NCBI RefSeq assembly: GCF_900291015.1 | Contig: NZ_OLKL01000048.1 | Location: forward strand, 39,410 to 103,409 | Reading direction: 5' to 3' | Length of the DNA stretch: 64,000 bases | Source of the DNA: Pseudomonas persica | GTDB taxonomy: Bacteria > Pseudomonadota > Gammaproteobacteria > Pseudomonadales > Pseudomonadaceae | Part shown: positions 53,783 through 62,394 of the stretch, in pieces | Numbering within the stretch: the first letter of the stretch is position 1 | How the letters are laid out: each line of letters begins with the position of its first letter | Notes under the pieces: model-generated | The model's database searches: none | Told to the model about the DNA's origin: nothing | What the model saw: only the letters and a program-made list of their open reading frames with translations | Program-made: the position numbers and the translations under genes

Positions 53783-54325
53783 TCACACCTTGATGAAGTG
53801 CTCGCGATAGTGGCGCAGCTCGGCGATCGATTCGCGGATGTCGTCCAGTGCCAGGTGGGTGTTGCCCTTCTTGAAGCTGTCACGCACGTCAGGCGCCCAG
53901 CGTGCAGCCAGCTCCTTGAGGGTCGAGACATCCAGGTTGCGGTAGTGGAAGTAGTTTTCCAGGTTGCGCATGTGGCGGTAGAGGAAGCGGCGGTCCTGGC
54001 AAATGCTGTTGCCGCAGATCGGCGATTTGCCTTTCGGCACCCACTGCTCGAGAAACGCAATGGTCTGCGCCTCGGCTTCGGCCATGTCGACCTTGCTTTC
54101 GCGTACGCGCTGGGTCAGGCCAGAAGCGCCATGGGTGCGGGTGTTCCACTCGTCCATGCGCGCCAGCACTTCGTCACTGTGGTGGATAGCGATCACCGGC
54201 CCTTCGGCCAGGGTGTTCAGCTCGCTGTCGGTGACGATGGTGGCCATCTCGATGATGACGTCGCTGTCCGGATCCAGGCCGGTCATTTCCAGGTCGATCC
54301 AGATCAGGTTCTGTGGGTTTTGCAT
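53783..54325 (-). CDS. orn: Oligoribonuclease
   Basis: 180 residues, DEDDh 3'-5' exonuclease that clears 2-5-nt RNAs and the c-di-GMP product pGpG. WIDLEMTGLDPDSDVIIE (DE), FLEQWVPKGKSPICGNSICQDRRFL (D) and the C-terminal HLALDDIRESIAELRHYR (H...D). Start at 54325 (MQNPQNL). Essential in P. aeruginosa relatives. Confidence 0.97.
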   Translation of the reverse strand: MQNPQNLIWIDLEMTGLDPDSDVIIEMATIVTDSELNTLAEGPVIAIHHSDEVLARMDEWNTRTHGASGLTQRVRESKVDMAEAEAQTIAFLEQWVPKGKSPICGNSICQDRRFLYRHMRNLENYFHYRNLDVSTLKELAARWAPDVRDSFKKGNTHLALDDIRESIAELRHYREHFIKV

Positions 54326-54468
54326 GCGGGGGCTCCTCGTGTAGGCCGTCATAGTAGCGTAGTGGCCAAGGCACGCCCATTCACGCCACGAAGGTAAGCG
54401 AAATGGTCCGGCGGCTGGCGTGCTAAACTGCCTGCCGTTTTCAACCTGCCCACACGCACGGAACCTTC

Positions 54469-55500
54469 ATGGCCAAACGCCAGCTCAATCGTCGCCAGAA
54501 CTGGCGCATCGAAAAAATCCAGAACGAGCGCGCCGCGCGTGCGGCCAAACGCGAACAGCACGCACTGCAGGAACTGGAAGGTGGCGACCTGGGGCCGGAG
54601 CAGCTGGGCCTGGTGATTGCGCACTTCGGTGTGCAGGTGGAAGTGGAAGCCCAGGACGGCGAAGCCGCGGGCCAGGTGTTCCGCTGCCACTTGCGCGCCA
54701 ACCTGCCAGCGCTGGTTACCGGCGACCGCGTGGTATGGCGCGCGGGCAACCAGGGCATTGGCGTGATCGTCGCGCAGATGCCGCGCAGCACCGAGCTGTG
54801 CCGGCCGAACAACCACGGCCAGCTGAAGCCGGTGGCGGCCAACGTCGACCTGATCGTGATCGTCTTCGCCCCCGCGCCCGAACCGCACCCCAACCTGATC
54901 GACCGTTACCTGGTGGCGGCGGAGCACGCCGGCATTCGCCCGCTGCTGCTGCTGAACAAGGCCGACCTGGTCAACGACGAGAACGGCCCTGGCCTGCATG
55001 CGCTGCTGGAGGTTTACCGCGAGCTGGGTTACCCGCTGCTGGAGGTCTCGGCGCACCACGGTGACGGCATGCAACGCCTGCAACAGATGCTCGACGGCCA
55101 CATCAGCGTGTTCGTCGGCCAGTCGGGGGTGGGCAAGTCGTCGCTGGTCAACAGCCTGCTGCCCGACGCCGACACCCGCGTCGGCGACCTGTCGGAATGG
55201 TCTGGCCAGGGCACCCACACCACCACCACCGCGCGGTTGTACCACTTCCCCAATGGTGGCGACCTGATCGACTCACCGGGCATCCGCGAGTTCGGCCTGG
55301 GTCACGTCAGCCGCAGTGATGTGGAGGATGGCTTCATCGAGTTCCGCGACCTGTTCGGCACCTGCCGCTTCCGCGACTGCAAGCATGATCGCGAACCGGG
55401 CTGTGCGCTGCTCAAGGCGCTGGATGAAGGGCGCATCAAACCGCAGCGCATGAACAGCTATCGCTCGATCATCGCCAGCCTGCCGGAAGACAGTTACTGA
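54469..55500 (+). CDS. rsgA: Ribosome small-subunit-dependent GTPase RsgA
   Basis: 343 residues. OB-fold (about 40-110), circularly permuted GTPase (G4 LNKADLV before G1 GQSGVGKSSLVNSLLP and G3 DSPGIREF), and a zinc finger CRFRDCKHDREPGCAL. It checks late 30S maturation. Divergent from orn. Confidence 0.97.
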   Translation: MAKRQLNRRQNWRIEKIQNERAARAAKREQHALQELEGGDLGPEQLGLVIAHFGVQVEVEAQDGEAAGQVFRCHLRANLPALVTGDRVVWRAGNQGIGVIVAQMPRSTELCRPNNHGQLKPVAANVDLIVIVFAPAPEPHPNLIDRYLVAAEHAGIRPLLLLNKADLVNDENGPGLHALLEVYRELGYPLLEVSAHHGDGMQRLQQMLDGHISVFVGQSGVGKSSLVNSLLPDADTRVGDLSEWSGQGTHTTTTARLYHFPNGGDLIDSPGIREFGLGHVSRSDVEDGFIEFRDLFGTCRFRDCKHDREPGCALLKALDEGRIKPQRMNSYRSIIASLPEDSY

Positions 55501-55525
55501 CATCTCTTCAAGGGCAGTGCATATC

Positions 55526-55673
55526 CTGCAGGAGCGGGTTTACCCTAAGCTTTACCGGGGCTGCCTTGCAGCCCATCGCCGGCAAGCCAGCTCCCACAGG
55601 GACCGCGTAATTCTCGAGGTCTGCGCTGTACCTGTGGGAGCTGGCTTGCCGGCGATGGGCCGCAACGCGGCCC
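55526..55673. repeat. Mixed REP cluster
   Basis: A lone AGGAGCGGGTTTACCCTAAG half, then facing GCCGGCAAGCCAGCTCCCAC and GTGGGAGCTGGCTTGCCGGC with GCAGCCCATC and GGGCCGCAACGCGGCCCC ends. Between convergent rsgA and motB. Confidence 0.85.
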
Positions 55674-55717
55674 CAGATATCAGCTTTTAAGCGAAGACTG
55701 CCAGGACCGTGCCGGGC

Positions 55718-56722
55718 TTACTGTTCCTTGGCCTCATCCATCTTCAGTGCCCCTTCCTCGAAGATGTTCAGCTTCTGGCGCAGCTCGCGTGGCTGCATAG
55801 GTGCCTGCTCGGTCTCCGCTGGCACAGCCGGTGCCGCAGCGGCTGGCGCTGCAGCCGGTGCGTCCGGCGTACCCTGCTCACCTTCGATGTCGCGCTGGGC
55901 CTTCTTGGTCAGCACGATGATATCGATGCGGCGGTTGACCGGGTTGAACGGGTTCTTGCGGTCGAACAGCGACGACGAGGCGTAACCCACCACCCGAGCC
56001 ACCTGGCCATCCGGGTAGCCGCCGGCCACCAGCGCACGGCGCGCGGCGTTGGCACGGTTGGCCGACAGCTCCCAGTTGCCGAACTCGCCACTGCCGGCGT
56101 AGGGCTTGGCGTCAGTGTGGCCGCTGATACTGATCTTGTTCGGCACCGCCTTGATGGTGTCGGCCATGGCCAGCAGAATGTCCTCGAAGTACGGCTGCAG
56201 GCGCGCGCTGCCAATGTCGAACATCGGCCGGTTCTCGGCGTCCATGATCTGGATGCGCAGGCCGTCCTGGGTGATCTCGAACAGGATCTGGTCCTTGAAC
56301 TTCTGCAGCTGCGGATTCTCTTCCACCTTGTTCTGCAGTTCCTGCAGCAGCAACTCCAGGCGCTCACGCTCGACCTGCTCGGCCATGGTCTCCACCTGAT
56401 CCTTGTCCAGCTGGATGCTGGTATCAGGCGTCGGCTCCGACTTGGCTTCGGGGTTGATGGTCTTTTCCGGCGCCAGCTCCGGCGAGCCACCCAGGTCGAT
56501 GACGTAGGGCGTACCGCTTTCCGAGAAGCCGATCGGGTCCTTGAAGTAACCGGCAATGGCGATCTTCTGTTCTGGCGTGGCGGTGGACAACAGCCACAGC
56601 ACCAGGAAGAACGCCATCATCGCCGTGGCGAAGTCGGCGAAGGCGATTTTCCAGGCGCCACCGTGGTGGCCGCCGCCATAGCGCTTGACGCGCTTGACGA
56701 TGATGGGCTGATTGTTCTCCAT
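55718..56722 (-). CDS. motB: Flagellar stator protein MotB
   Basis: 334 residues. N-terminal basic stretch, one membrane helix FADFATAMMAFFLVLWLLS with the essential proton-carrying Asp, plug/linker, and a C-terminal OmpA-like peptidoglycan-binding domain (about 150-275: ISGHTDAKPYAG, SANRANAARRALV). The tail is Ala/Pro-rich. Three bp behind motA. Confidence 0.96.
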   Translation of the reverse strand: MENNQPIIVKRVKRYGGGHHGGAWKIAFADFATAMMAFFLVLWLLSTATPEQKIAIAGYFKDPIGFSESGTPYVIDLGGSPELAPEKTINPEAKSEPTPDTSIQLDKDQVETMAEQVERERLELLLQELQNKVEENPQLQKFKDQILFEITQDGLRIQIMDAENRPMFDIGSARLQPYFEDILLAMADTIKAVPNKISISGHTDAKPYAGSGEFGNWELSANRANAARRALVAGGYPDGQVARVVGYASSSLFDRKNPFNPVNRRIDIIVLTKKAQRDIEGEQGTPDAPAAAPAAAAPAVPAETEQAPMQPRELRQKLNIFEEGALKMDEAKEQ

Positions 56723-56725
56723 GAC

Positions 56726-57577
56726 TCAGCGACCGCGAACCGCTTGTTCCAGCTCGGCGAAGCTTGGGCGATGCTTGGGGTACAGCACCTTGCGCCCGAA
56801 CTCGACCGCCAGCGAAGGCGGCATGCCCGAGGCCGAGGCCACCAGCGAAGCCTTGATCGATTCGTAGAGGTTCAGCTCTTCCTTGGCATCGTGCTCCAGG
56901 CACTTGGCCAACGGGCCGAAGAAGCCGTAGGCCGCCAGAATACCGAAGAAGGTACCCACCAGCGCCGCACCCACATGGAGGCCGATGGAGGCCTGGTCAC
57001 CATCGCCGAGCGAGGCCATGGTCACCACGATACCCAATACCGCCGCGACGATACCGAAGCCGGGCATGCCGTCGGCGATGCCGGTCACCGCATGGGAGGG
57101 GTGCTCCAGCTCTTCCTTCATGCTCAGCAGTTCCATGTCGAACAGCCCCTCGAGCTCGTGCGGGGCCATATTGCCGGTGGACATGATGCGCAGGTAGTCG
57201 CAGACGAACGCGGTCATGCGCTCATCGGCCAGCACCGTCGGGTACTTGGCGAAGATCGGGCTGGCGGCGGCGTCCTCGATATCGGCCTCGATGGCCATCA
57301 TGCCTTCACGACGGCTTTTGTTGAGGATCTCGTACACCAGGCCCAGCACTTCCAGGTAGAAGGCGTGAGTGAAGCGCGAACCGAACATCTTCATCGACTT
57401 CTTGATGACGTGCATGGTCATGTGGCCAGGGTTGGCCTGCAGGAATGCACCAAAGGCCGCACCGCCGATGATCAGTACCTCGAACGGCTGGATCAGCGCC
57501 GCGATTTTGCCGTGGGAGAGCACGTATCCGCCGAGCACGCTCGCGAATACGACGATGATGCCGATAATTTTAGCCAT
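56726..57577 (-). CDS. motA: Flagellar stator protein MotA
   Basis: 283 residues and four membrane helices, with ExbB-like TM3/TM4: GDGMPGFGIVAAVLGIVVTMASLG and GIADGMPGFG. The cytoplasmic loop holds the basic/acidic residues that touch FliG. With MotB it forms the proton-driven stator. Pseudomonads often hold a second pair, motCD, elsewhere. Confidence 0.96.
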   Translation of the reverse strand: MAKIIGIIVVFASVLGGYVLSHGKIAALIQPFEVLIIGGAAFGAFLQANPGHMTMHVIKKSMKMFGSRFTHAFYLEVLGLVYEILNKSRREGMMAIEADIEDAAASPIFAKYPTVLADERMTAFVCDYLRIMSTGNMAPHELEGLFDMELLSMKEELEHPSHAVTGIADGMPGFGIVAAVLGIVVTMASLGDGDQASIGLHVGAALVGTFFGILAAYGFFGPLAKCLEHDAKEELNLYESIKASLVASASGMPPSLAVEFGRKVLYPKHRPSFAELEQAVRGR

Positions 57578-57707
57578 AGGTTCAAAGCACTTGCTGTCGT
57601 GGTCAGGGGAAGAGGCGGGAGCTTTAAAACTCTTCTTCTACTTATCGGCAGAACTGCGCCAGACTATAGCCACTCATTGCGAAAAGCCAGTTCGGACTGA
57701 TGTCAAA

Positions 57708-59243
57708 ATGCCAAATGAAACCAAGGTGCCCGCTCAGGCTCCACGTACGTTAGAGGCCTGGGTAAAGCTGCTCGAGAGTGTTCGCATCCCCGTGCCGAAG
57801 CACAGCTACGACCGGGTCATGGCCGCCATCCACGATAGCCGCCGCTCGCTGCGCGATATCGCCGAACTGATGCAGGATAGCCCGGCACTGGTGCTGTCGG
57901 TGATGCGCGAAGCCAATCACCCCACCAATGCCAGCCTGGCAGAGCCCGCCGAAAGCCTGGAAGTCGCCCTCAACCGCCTGGGCCTGGAGCGCAGCGAACA
58001 GCTGCTCAAGCGCCTGCCAGCGGTGCCCGTCGAAGAGATCCCGCCGGTACTGTGCCAATTCCAGCTGATCAGCCAGCACGCTTCGCAGCAGGCCAACGGC
58101 CTGTTCGCCAGCCGTCTGGCACGGCTGTGGCAGGAAATCCACTGGGGCAGCCTGCTGTTCCTGTCGCCACTCTGGCCGCTGGCGCTGGCCTACCCCAAGC
58201 TGCTCGACACCTGGGAGCTGCGGGTTATCCACAAGGGCGAAGATGCCGCCCAAGTCGAGGAAGAGCTGTTTGGCGTACGCATCATGGCGCTGTGCCAGAC
58301 CATGGCGGAGTACTGGCGCCTGCCACAATGGGTGACCCAGGGTTACCGCCTGCTGCTGGAAGAGCGCGACCAACTGGCCCAGGTGCTCAATATCGCCCGC
58401 GACCAGGACCTGCTCAGCCAGCAACACCGCCTGGATGCCGAGCCCGGCCTGCGCCGCTGGTTCAACCAGCCGGCCAACACCGTACTGCTGGCCAACAACC
58501 TGGCCCTGGCGGCACAGGTGGGTTGGGACAACCCGCACCTGCTGCGCTGGCAACTACTGACTGCGCTGTACCTGCAGACCTCGCTGGAAGACGTGCAGCA
58601 GCAGGTGCACCAGCAGGCTGCAGCCAGCGCCCGCCGCCATGCCCAGCATGCCCTGTTCCACCCGGCCGAAGCATTGATCTGGCCCTGGCACCAGCGTCGT
58701 CCGCACCCGGACATGCTGGCACCGCCAGCGCCCAGCAGCGACGACCTGGCACGCTGGCGCAAGCTGTGCCAGCACCTGCTGGCCCAGCCCAGCCCGTTCA
58801 CCAACACCGTGCACCTGGCCACCCAGGCCCTCGAGGCCCTGCTGGCCTGCGGCATGCAGCGCATACTGCTGTTGAGCCTGGACAAGGCCAGCGACCACCT
58901 GCGTGTGCAGCACCTCGCCGGCCTGCCCAAGGAGGCCGGGGCCCTGGTCCTGCAGGTGTCGCAGAACAAATTGCTGAAAAAGCTGCTGGCCCAGGCCGGG
59001 CAATTGCGCATAACCCCGGAAAACCACAGCCAGTTCTCGGCCCTGCTGCCGGCCCCGCTGCGCGCCTTGTTCCGTAGCGAGCACGTGTTGCTGCGCTCGC
59101 TGGCGGTGAACGACCAGGTGCTGATGCTGATGGTGGCCGACCAGGGCTGCCGGCCTTTGGCCGATGTCAGCGTGCAAGCCTTCGGCAAGACCGCACAATG
59201 CACCGAGCGGGCACTGTCGGTGTTTGCCAACCGCAAGGCCTGA
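57708..59243 (+). CDS. HDOD domain-containing protein
   Basis: 511 residues. Residues about 20-230 resemble an HDOD domain (VRIPVPKHSYDRVMAAIHDSRR, DIAELMQDSPALVLSVMREAN, AVLNRLG-like). The HD metal-binding residues are absent, as is usual for HDOD. The C-terminal half (about 340-510) has a GAF-like pattern (RILLLSLDKASDHLRVQHLAGLP). A signalling role is likely, and HDOD proteins often affect motility or biofilm. Divergent from motAB by 130 bp. Start at 57708; preceding in-frame codons overlap motA antisense. Confidence 0.75.
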   Translation: MPNETKVPAQAPRTLEAWVKLLESVRIPVPKHSYDRVMAAIHDSRRSLRDIAELMQDSPALVLSVMREANHPTNASLAEPAESLEVALNRLGLERSEQLLKRLPAVPVEEIPPVLCQFQLISQHASQQANGLFASRLARLWQEIHWGSLLFLSPLWPLALAYPKLLDTWELRVIHKGEDAAQVEEELFGVRIMALCQTMAEYWRLPQWVTQGYRLLLEERDQLAQVLNIARDQDLLSQQHRLDAEPGLRRWFNQPANTVLLANNLALAAQVGWDNPHLLRWQLLTALYLQTSLEDVQQQVHQQAAASARRHAQHALFHPAEALIWPWHQRRPHPDMLAPPAPSSDDLARWRKLCQHLLAQPSPFTNTVHLATQALEALLACGMQRILLLSLDKASDHLRVQHLAGLPKEAGALVLQVSQNKLLKKLLAQAGQLRITPENHSQFSALLPAPLRALFRSEHVLLRSLAVNDQVLMLMVADQGCRPLADVSVQAFGKTAQCTERALSVFANRKA

Positions 59244-59287
59244 GCCTTGCGCTACAATCGCCCCTCTTTCCACACTGGAGACCGTGG

Positions 59288-60097
59288 ATGACTGACTTTT
59301 CCGGCCTGCCCCTGGTGATCGAAGCCGCGGACCTGTTGCCACGTCTGGATTCGCCACAGCTGATCCTGGTCGACCTGAGCAGCGCCAACCGCTATGTCAG
59401 CGGGCATATCCCCGGCGCACGCTTCGTCGAAGGCAAGCGTACCCAGCTCGGCCAGCCCCCCGCGCCCGGCCTGCTGCCGGCCCTGGGCGAGCTGGAAAAA
59501 CTGTTCAGCGAACTCGGCCACCGCGACGACGCCGTGTATGTGGTGTATGACGATGAAGGCGGCGGCTGGGCCGGGCGCTTCATCTGGCTGCTCGACGTGA
59601 TCGGCCACAAGCGTTACCACTACCTCAATGGCGGCATCCAGGCCTGGCCGGCCGACAAGCTCTCCACCGAAGTGCCCGCCAGCGGCAACACCCCGGTGCG
59701 CCTGCGCATCGACAGTGCGCCCACCGCCACCCGCGAGTACCTGCAAAGCCGGCTGGGCGCCGACGACCTGGTCATCTGGGACGCGCGTGGCCCGCAGGAA
59801 TTCCGCGGCGAGAAAGTGCTGGCAGCCAGGGGCGGCCATATTCCCGGCGCGATCAACTTCGAGTGGACCGCCGGCATGGACCTCAACGACCACCTGCGCA
59901 TCCGCCCCGACATCGCCGAAGTCCTGAAGAGCCTGGGGATCACCCCAGACAAGGAAGTGATCACCCACTGCCAGTCACACCGCCGCTCCGGTTTTACCTA
60001 CCTGGTGGCCAAAGCCCTCGGCTACCCACGCGTCAAGGCCTATGCCGGCTCGTGGAGCGAATGGGGCAACCACCCGGACACGCCTGTAGAAGTCTAA
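59288..60097 (+). CDS. rhdA: Thiosulfate sulfurtransferase (rhodanese) RhdA
   Basis: 269 residues, two rhodanese domains. The second carries the catalytic Cys228 in HCQSHRRSGF, close to the CQTHHR loop of Azotobacter/P. aeruginosa RhdA; the first domain lacks it. It transfers sulfane sulphur, for example from thiosulfate to cyanide. Next to psd as in P. aeruginosa. Confidence 0.88.
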   Translation: MTDFSGLPLVIEAADLLPRLDSPQLILVDLSSANRYVSGHIPGARFVEGKRTQLGQPPAPGLLPALGELEKLFSELGHRDDAVYVVYDDEGGGWAGRFIWLLDVIGHKRYHYLNGGIQAWPADKLSTEVPASGNTPVRLRIDSAPTATREYLQSRLGADDLVIWDARGPQEFRGEKVLAARGGHIPGAINFEWTAGMDLNDHLRIRPDIAEVLKSLGITPDKEVITHCQSHRRSGFTYLVAKALGYPRVKAYAGSWSEWGNHPDTPVEV

Positions 60098-60106
60098 GGA
60101 ACCTGC

Positions 60107-60970
60107 ATGAAATCCCGTTTGTTCATCATCAGCCAGTACCTGCTGCCGCACCACCTGCTGTCGCGGCTGGCCGGCTGCATCGCCGAGTGCCGCATGCGCT
60201 GGTTCAAGAACGCCTTCACCGCCTGGTTCGCCAAGCGCTACCAGGTGAACATGGCCGAAGCCCTGGTCGAAGACCTGAGCGCCTACGAGCACTTCAATGC
60301 ATTCTTCACCCGCGCCCTGAAGCCGGGTGCCCGCCCGCTGGACGAGACCCCAGGCGCCATCCTGTGCCCGGCCGACGGCGCCGTCAGCCAGCTTGGCCCG
60401 ATCGAGCACGGCCGCATCTTCCAGGCCAAGGGTCACGGTTTCAGCGCGCAGGAGCTGCTAGGCGGTGACCCGGCCATGGCCGCGCCGTTCATGGGCGGCG
60501 AGTTCGCCACCATCTACCTGTCGCCCAAGGACTACCACCGCGTGCACATGCCACTGGCCGGCACCCTGCGTGAAATGGTCTACGTGCCGGGCCGCCTGTT
60601 CTCGGTCAACCAGACCACCGCAGAGAACGTCCCCGAGCTGTTCGCCCGCAACGAGCGCGTGGTCTGCCTGTTCGATACCGAGCGCGGGCCGATGGCCGTG
60701 GTGCTGGTTGGCGCGATGATCGTCGCTTCGATCGAAACCGTGTGGGCCGGGCTGGTGACGCCGCCCAAGCGTGAGCTGAAGACCTTCCGTTACGACGAAG
60801 CCAGCCGCGCGCCGATCCACCTGGAGAAAGGTGCCGAACTGGGCCGCTTCAAGTTGGGTTCGACCGCTATCGTGCTGTTCGGGCCGGAGCAGGTGAAGTG
60901 GGCTGAAAGCCTGGGGGCTGGTTCTGCTGTGCGCATGGGCCAGCAATTGGCAGCGCCCGTGCAGGCTTGA
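60107..60970 (+). CDS. psd: Phosphatidylserine decarboxylase proenzyme
   Basis: 287 residues. The self-cleavage LGST motif is at residues 250-253 (cut before Ser252, which becomes the pyruvoyl group). CPADGAVSQLGPIE, YLSPKDYHRVHMPLAG and RLFSVN are family signatures. It makes phosphatidylethanolamine at the inner membrane. Nine bp behind rhdA. Confidence 0.97.
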   Translation: MKSRLFIISQYLLPHHLLSRLAGCIAECRMRWFKNAFTAWFAKRYQVNMAEALVEDLSAYEHFNAFFTRALKPGARPLDETPGAILCPADGAVSQLGPIEHGRIFQAKGHGFSAQELLGGDPAMAAPFMGGEFATIYLSPKDYHRVHMPLAGTLREMVYVPGRLFSVNQTTAENVPELFARNERVVCLFDTERGPMAVVLVGAMIVASIETVWAGLVTPPKRELKTFRYDEASRAPIHLEKGAELGRFKLGSTAIVLFGPEQVKWAESLGAGSAVRMGQQLAAPVQA

Positions 60971-60988
60971 TTCAGCAGCATGAGAAAG

Positions 60989-61012
60989 ACCCTGCATATG
61001 CAGGGCCTTTTC
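60989..61012 (+). terminator. Terminator after psd
   Basis: ACCCTGCATATGCAGGGCCTTTTC, an eight-bp palindromic stem with T-run, 20 bp past the psd stop. Confidence 0.8.
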
Positions 61013-61044
61013 ATTGGGGCCGCTGTGCAGCCCCAAGGTGCCGA

Positions 61045-62259
61045 TCAGCCGCGCGCGTCGCGGTCCCGCAGGCCCAACAGGTACAGCACCCCGTCCAGCC
61101 CCAGGGTGGAAATCGCCTGCTTGGCCGACTGACGTACCAGCGGCTTGGCGCGGAACGCCACGCCCAGGCCGGCCAGCGACAGCATCGGCAGGTCGTTGGC
61201 ACCGTCACCCACGGCGATGGTCTGCTCCAGCTGCAAGCCTTCTTCGCTGGCCAGCTTCTGCAGCAGCTCGGCCTTGCGCTGGGCATCGACGATCGGCTCC
61301 ACAGCCACGCCGGTTACCTTGCCATCGACCACTTCCAGCTCGTTGGCGAACACATAGTCGATACCCAGGCGCGCCTGCACCTGGCGGGCAAAGTAGGTAA
61401 AGCCCCCGGACAGGATCGCAGTCTTGTAACCCAGGCGCTTGAGCTCGGCAAACAGGTTCTCTGCCCCCTCGGTCAGGCGCAGTGACGCACCGATCTCGTC
61501 CAGCACACCTACATCCAGGCCCTTGAGCAGCGCCATGCGCTCCTTGAAGCTGGCACGGAAGTCCAGTTCGCCGCGCATGGCGCGCTCGGTGATCGCGGCC
61601 ACCTGCTCACCCACGCCAGCGGCCTTGGCCAGTTCGTCGATGACTTCGGCTTCGATCAGTGTCGAGTCCATGTCGAACACCGCCAAGCGCCGATTGCGGC
61701 GGAACAGGTCGTCCTTCTGGAAGGCGATATCGATGCTCAGCTCTTCCGCCAGGGCGAAGAAGTCGGCACGCAGAGCCTGGGCATCGCTCGGCACGCCGCG
61801 CACGGAGATCTCGATGGCCGCCTTGCCCTTGCGGGTCTCGGCAACCAGCGCCACACGGGCCGACAGGCGCTCGATACGCTCGATGGTCAGGTCGTACTGG
61901 CTGATCACTGCACTCACCCGCTGCAGCTGCTCGGGGGTGATCTTGCGGCTGAGCAGGGTGACGATGTGGCGCGCCTCGCCCTGGCCATCGGCCCAGTGCT
62001 GGTAGTCTGCCTCGGAAATCGGCGTGTAGCGGGCCTGCAGGTTCAGTTCGTGGGCCTTGGCCTGCACGCTTTGCAAAAGGGCGGTAGCCACTTCGTTGTC
62101 CGGGATGTCGACCAGAATACCGAACGACAAGGTGCCGTGCATGACTGCCAGGCCAATGTCGAGGATGCTCACGCCGCCCTGCAGCAGGACGCCGGTGATA
62201 GCCGCAGTGAGACCGGGACGGTCCTCACCGGTGATGTTGATCAGGACGATTTCGCGCAC
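61045..62259 (-). CDS. serB: Phosphoserine phosphatase SerB
   Basis: 404 residues. Two N-terminal ACT-like domains (about 1-170), then a HAD phosphatase with nucleophile Asp196 and Asp198 in VFDMDSTLIEAEVID, and GDGANDLPML. It forms serine from phosphoserine. A GTG at 62259 is chosen: GGAG lies 8 nt upstream and REIVLINITGEDRPG is the family start. An ATG at 62292 would add eleven residues. Confidence 0.93.
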   Translation of the reverse strand: MREIVLINITGEDRPGLTAAITGVLLQGGVSILDIGLAVMHGTLSFGILVDIPDNEVATALLQSVQAKAHELNLQARYTPISEADYQHWADGQGEARHIVTLLSRKITPEQLQRVSAVISQYDLTIERIERLSARVALVAETRKGKAAIEISVRGVPSDAQALRADFFALAEELSIDIAFQKDDLFRRNRRLAVFDMDSTLIEAEVIDELAKAAGVGEQVAAITERAMRGELDFRASFKERMALLKGLDVGVLDEIGASLRLTEGAENLFAELKRLGYKTAILSGGFTYFARQVQARLGIDYVFANELEVVDGKVTGVAVEPIVDAQRKAELLQKLASEEGLQLEQTIAVGDGANDLPMLSLAGLGVAFRAKPLVRQSAKQAISTLGLDGVLYLLGLRDRDARG

Positions 62260-62394
62260 AACCTGGCTCCGACTTCGATGAAAAATGCGCATTCTACCGA
62301 TTTTCCGTGACCGTCGGGCGCCAACGATACTTTGCCGACAAAACCCGGCTCGCTATACTGCCCCACACTTTCATGCCATTAAGAGCCGAGCTCA

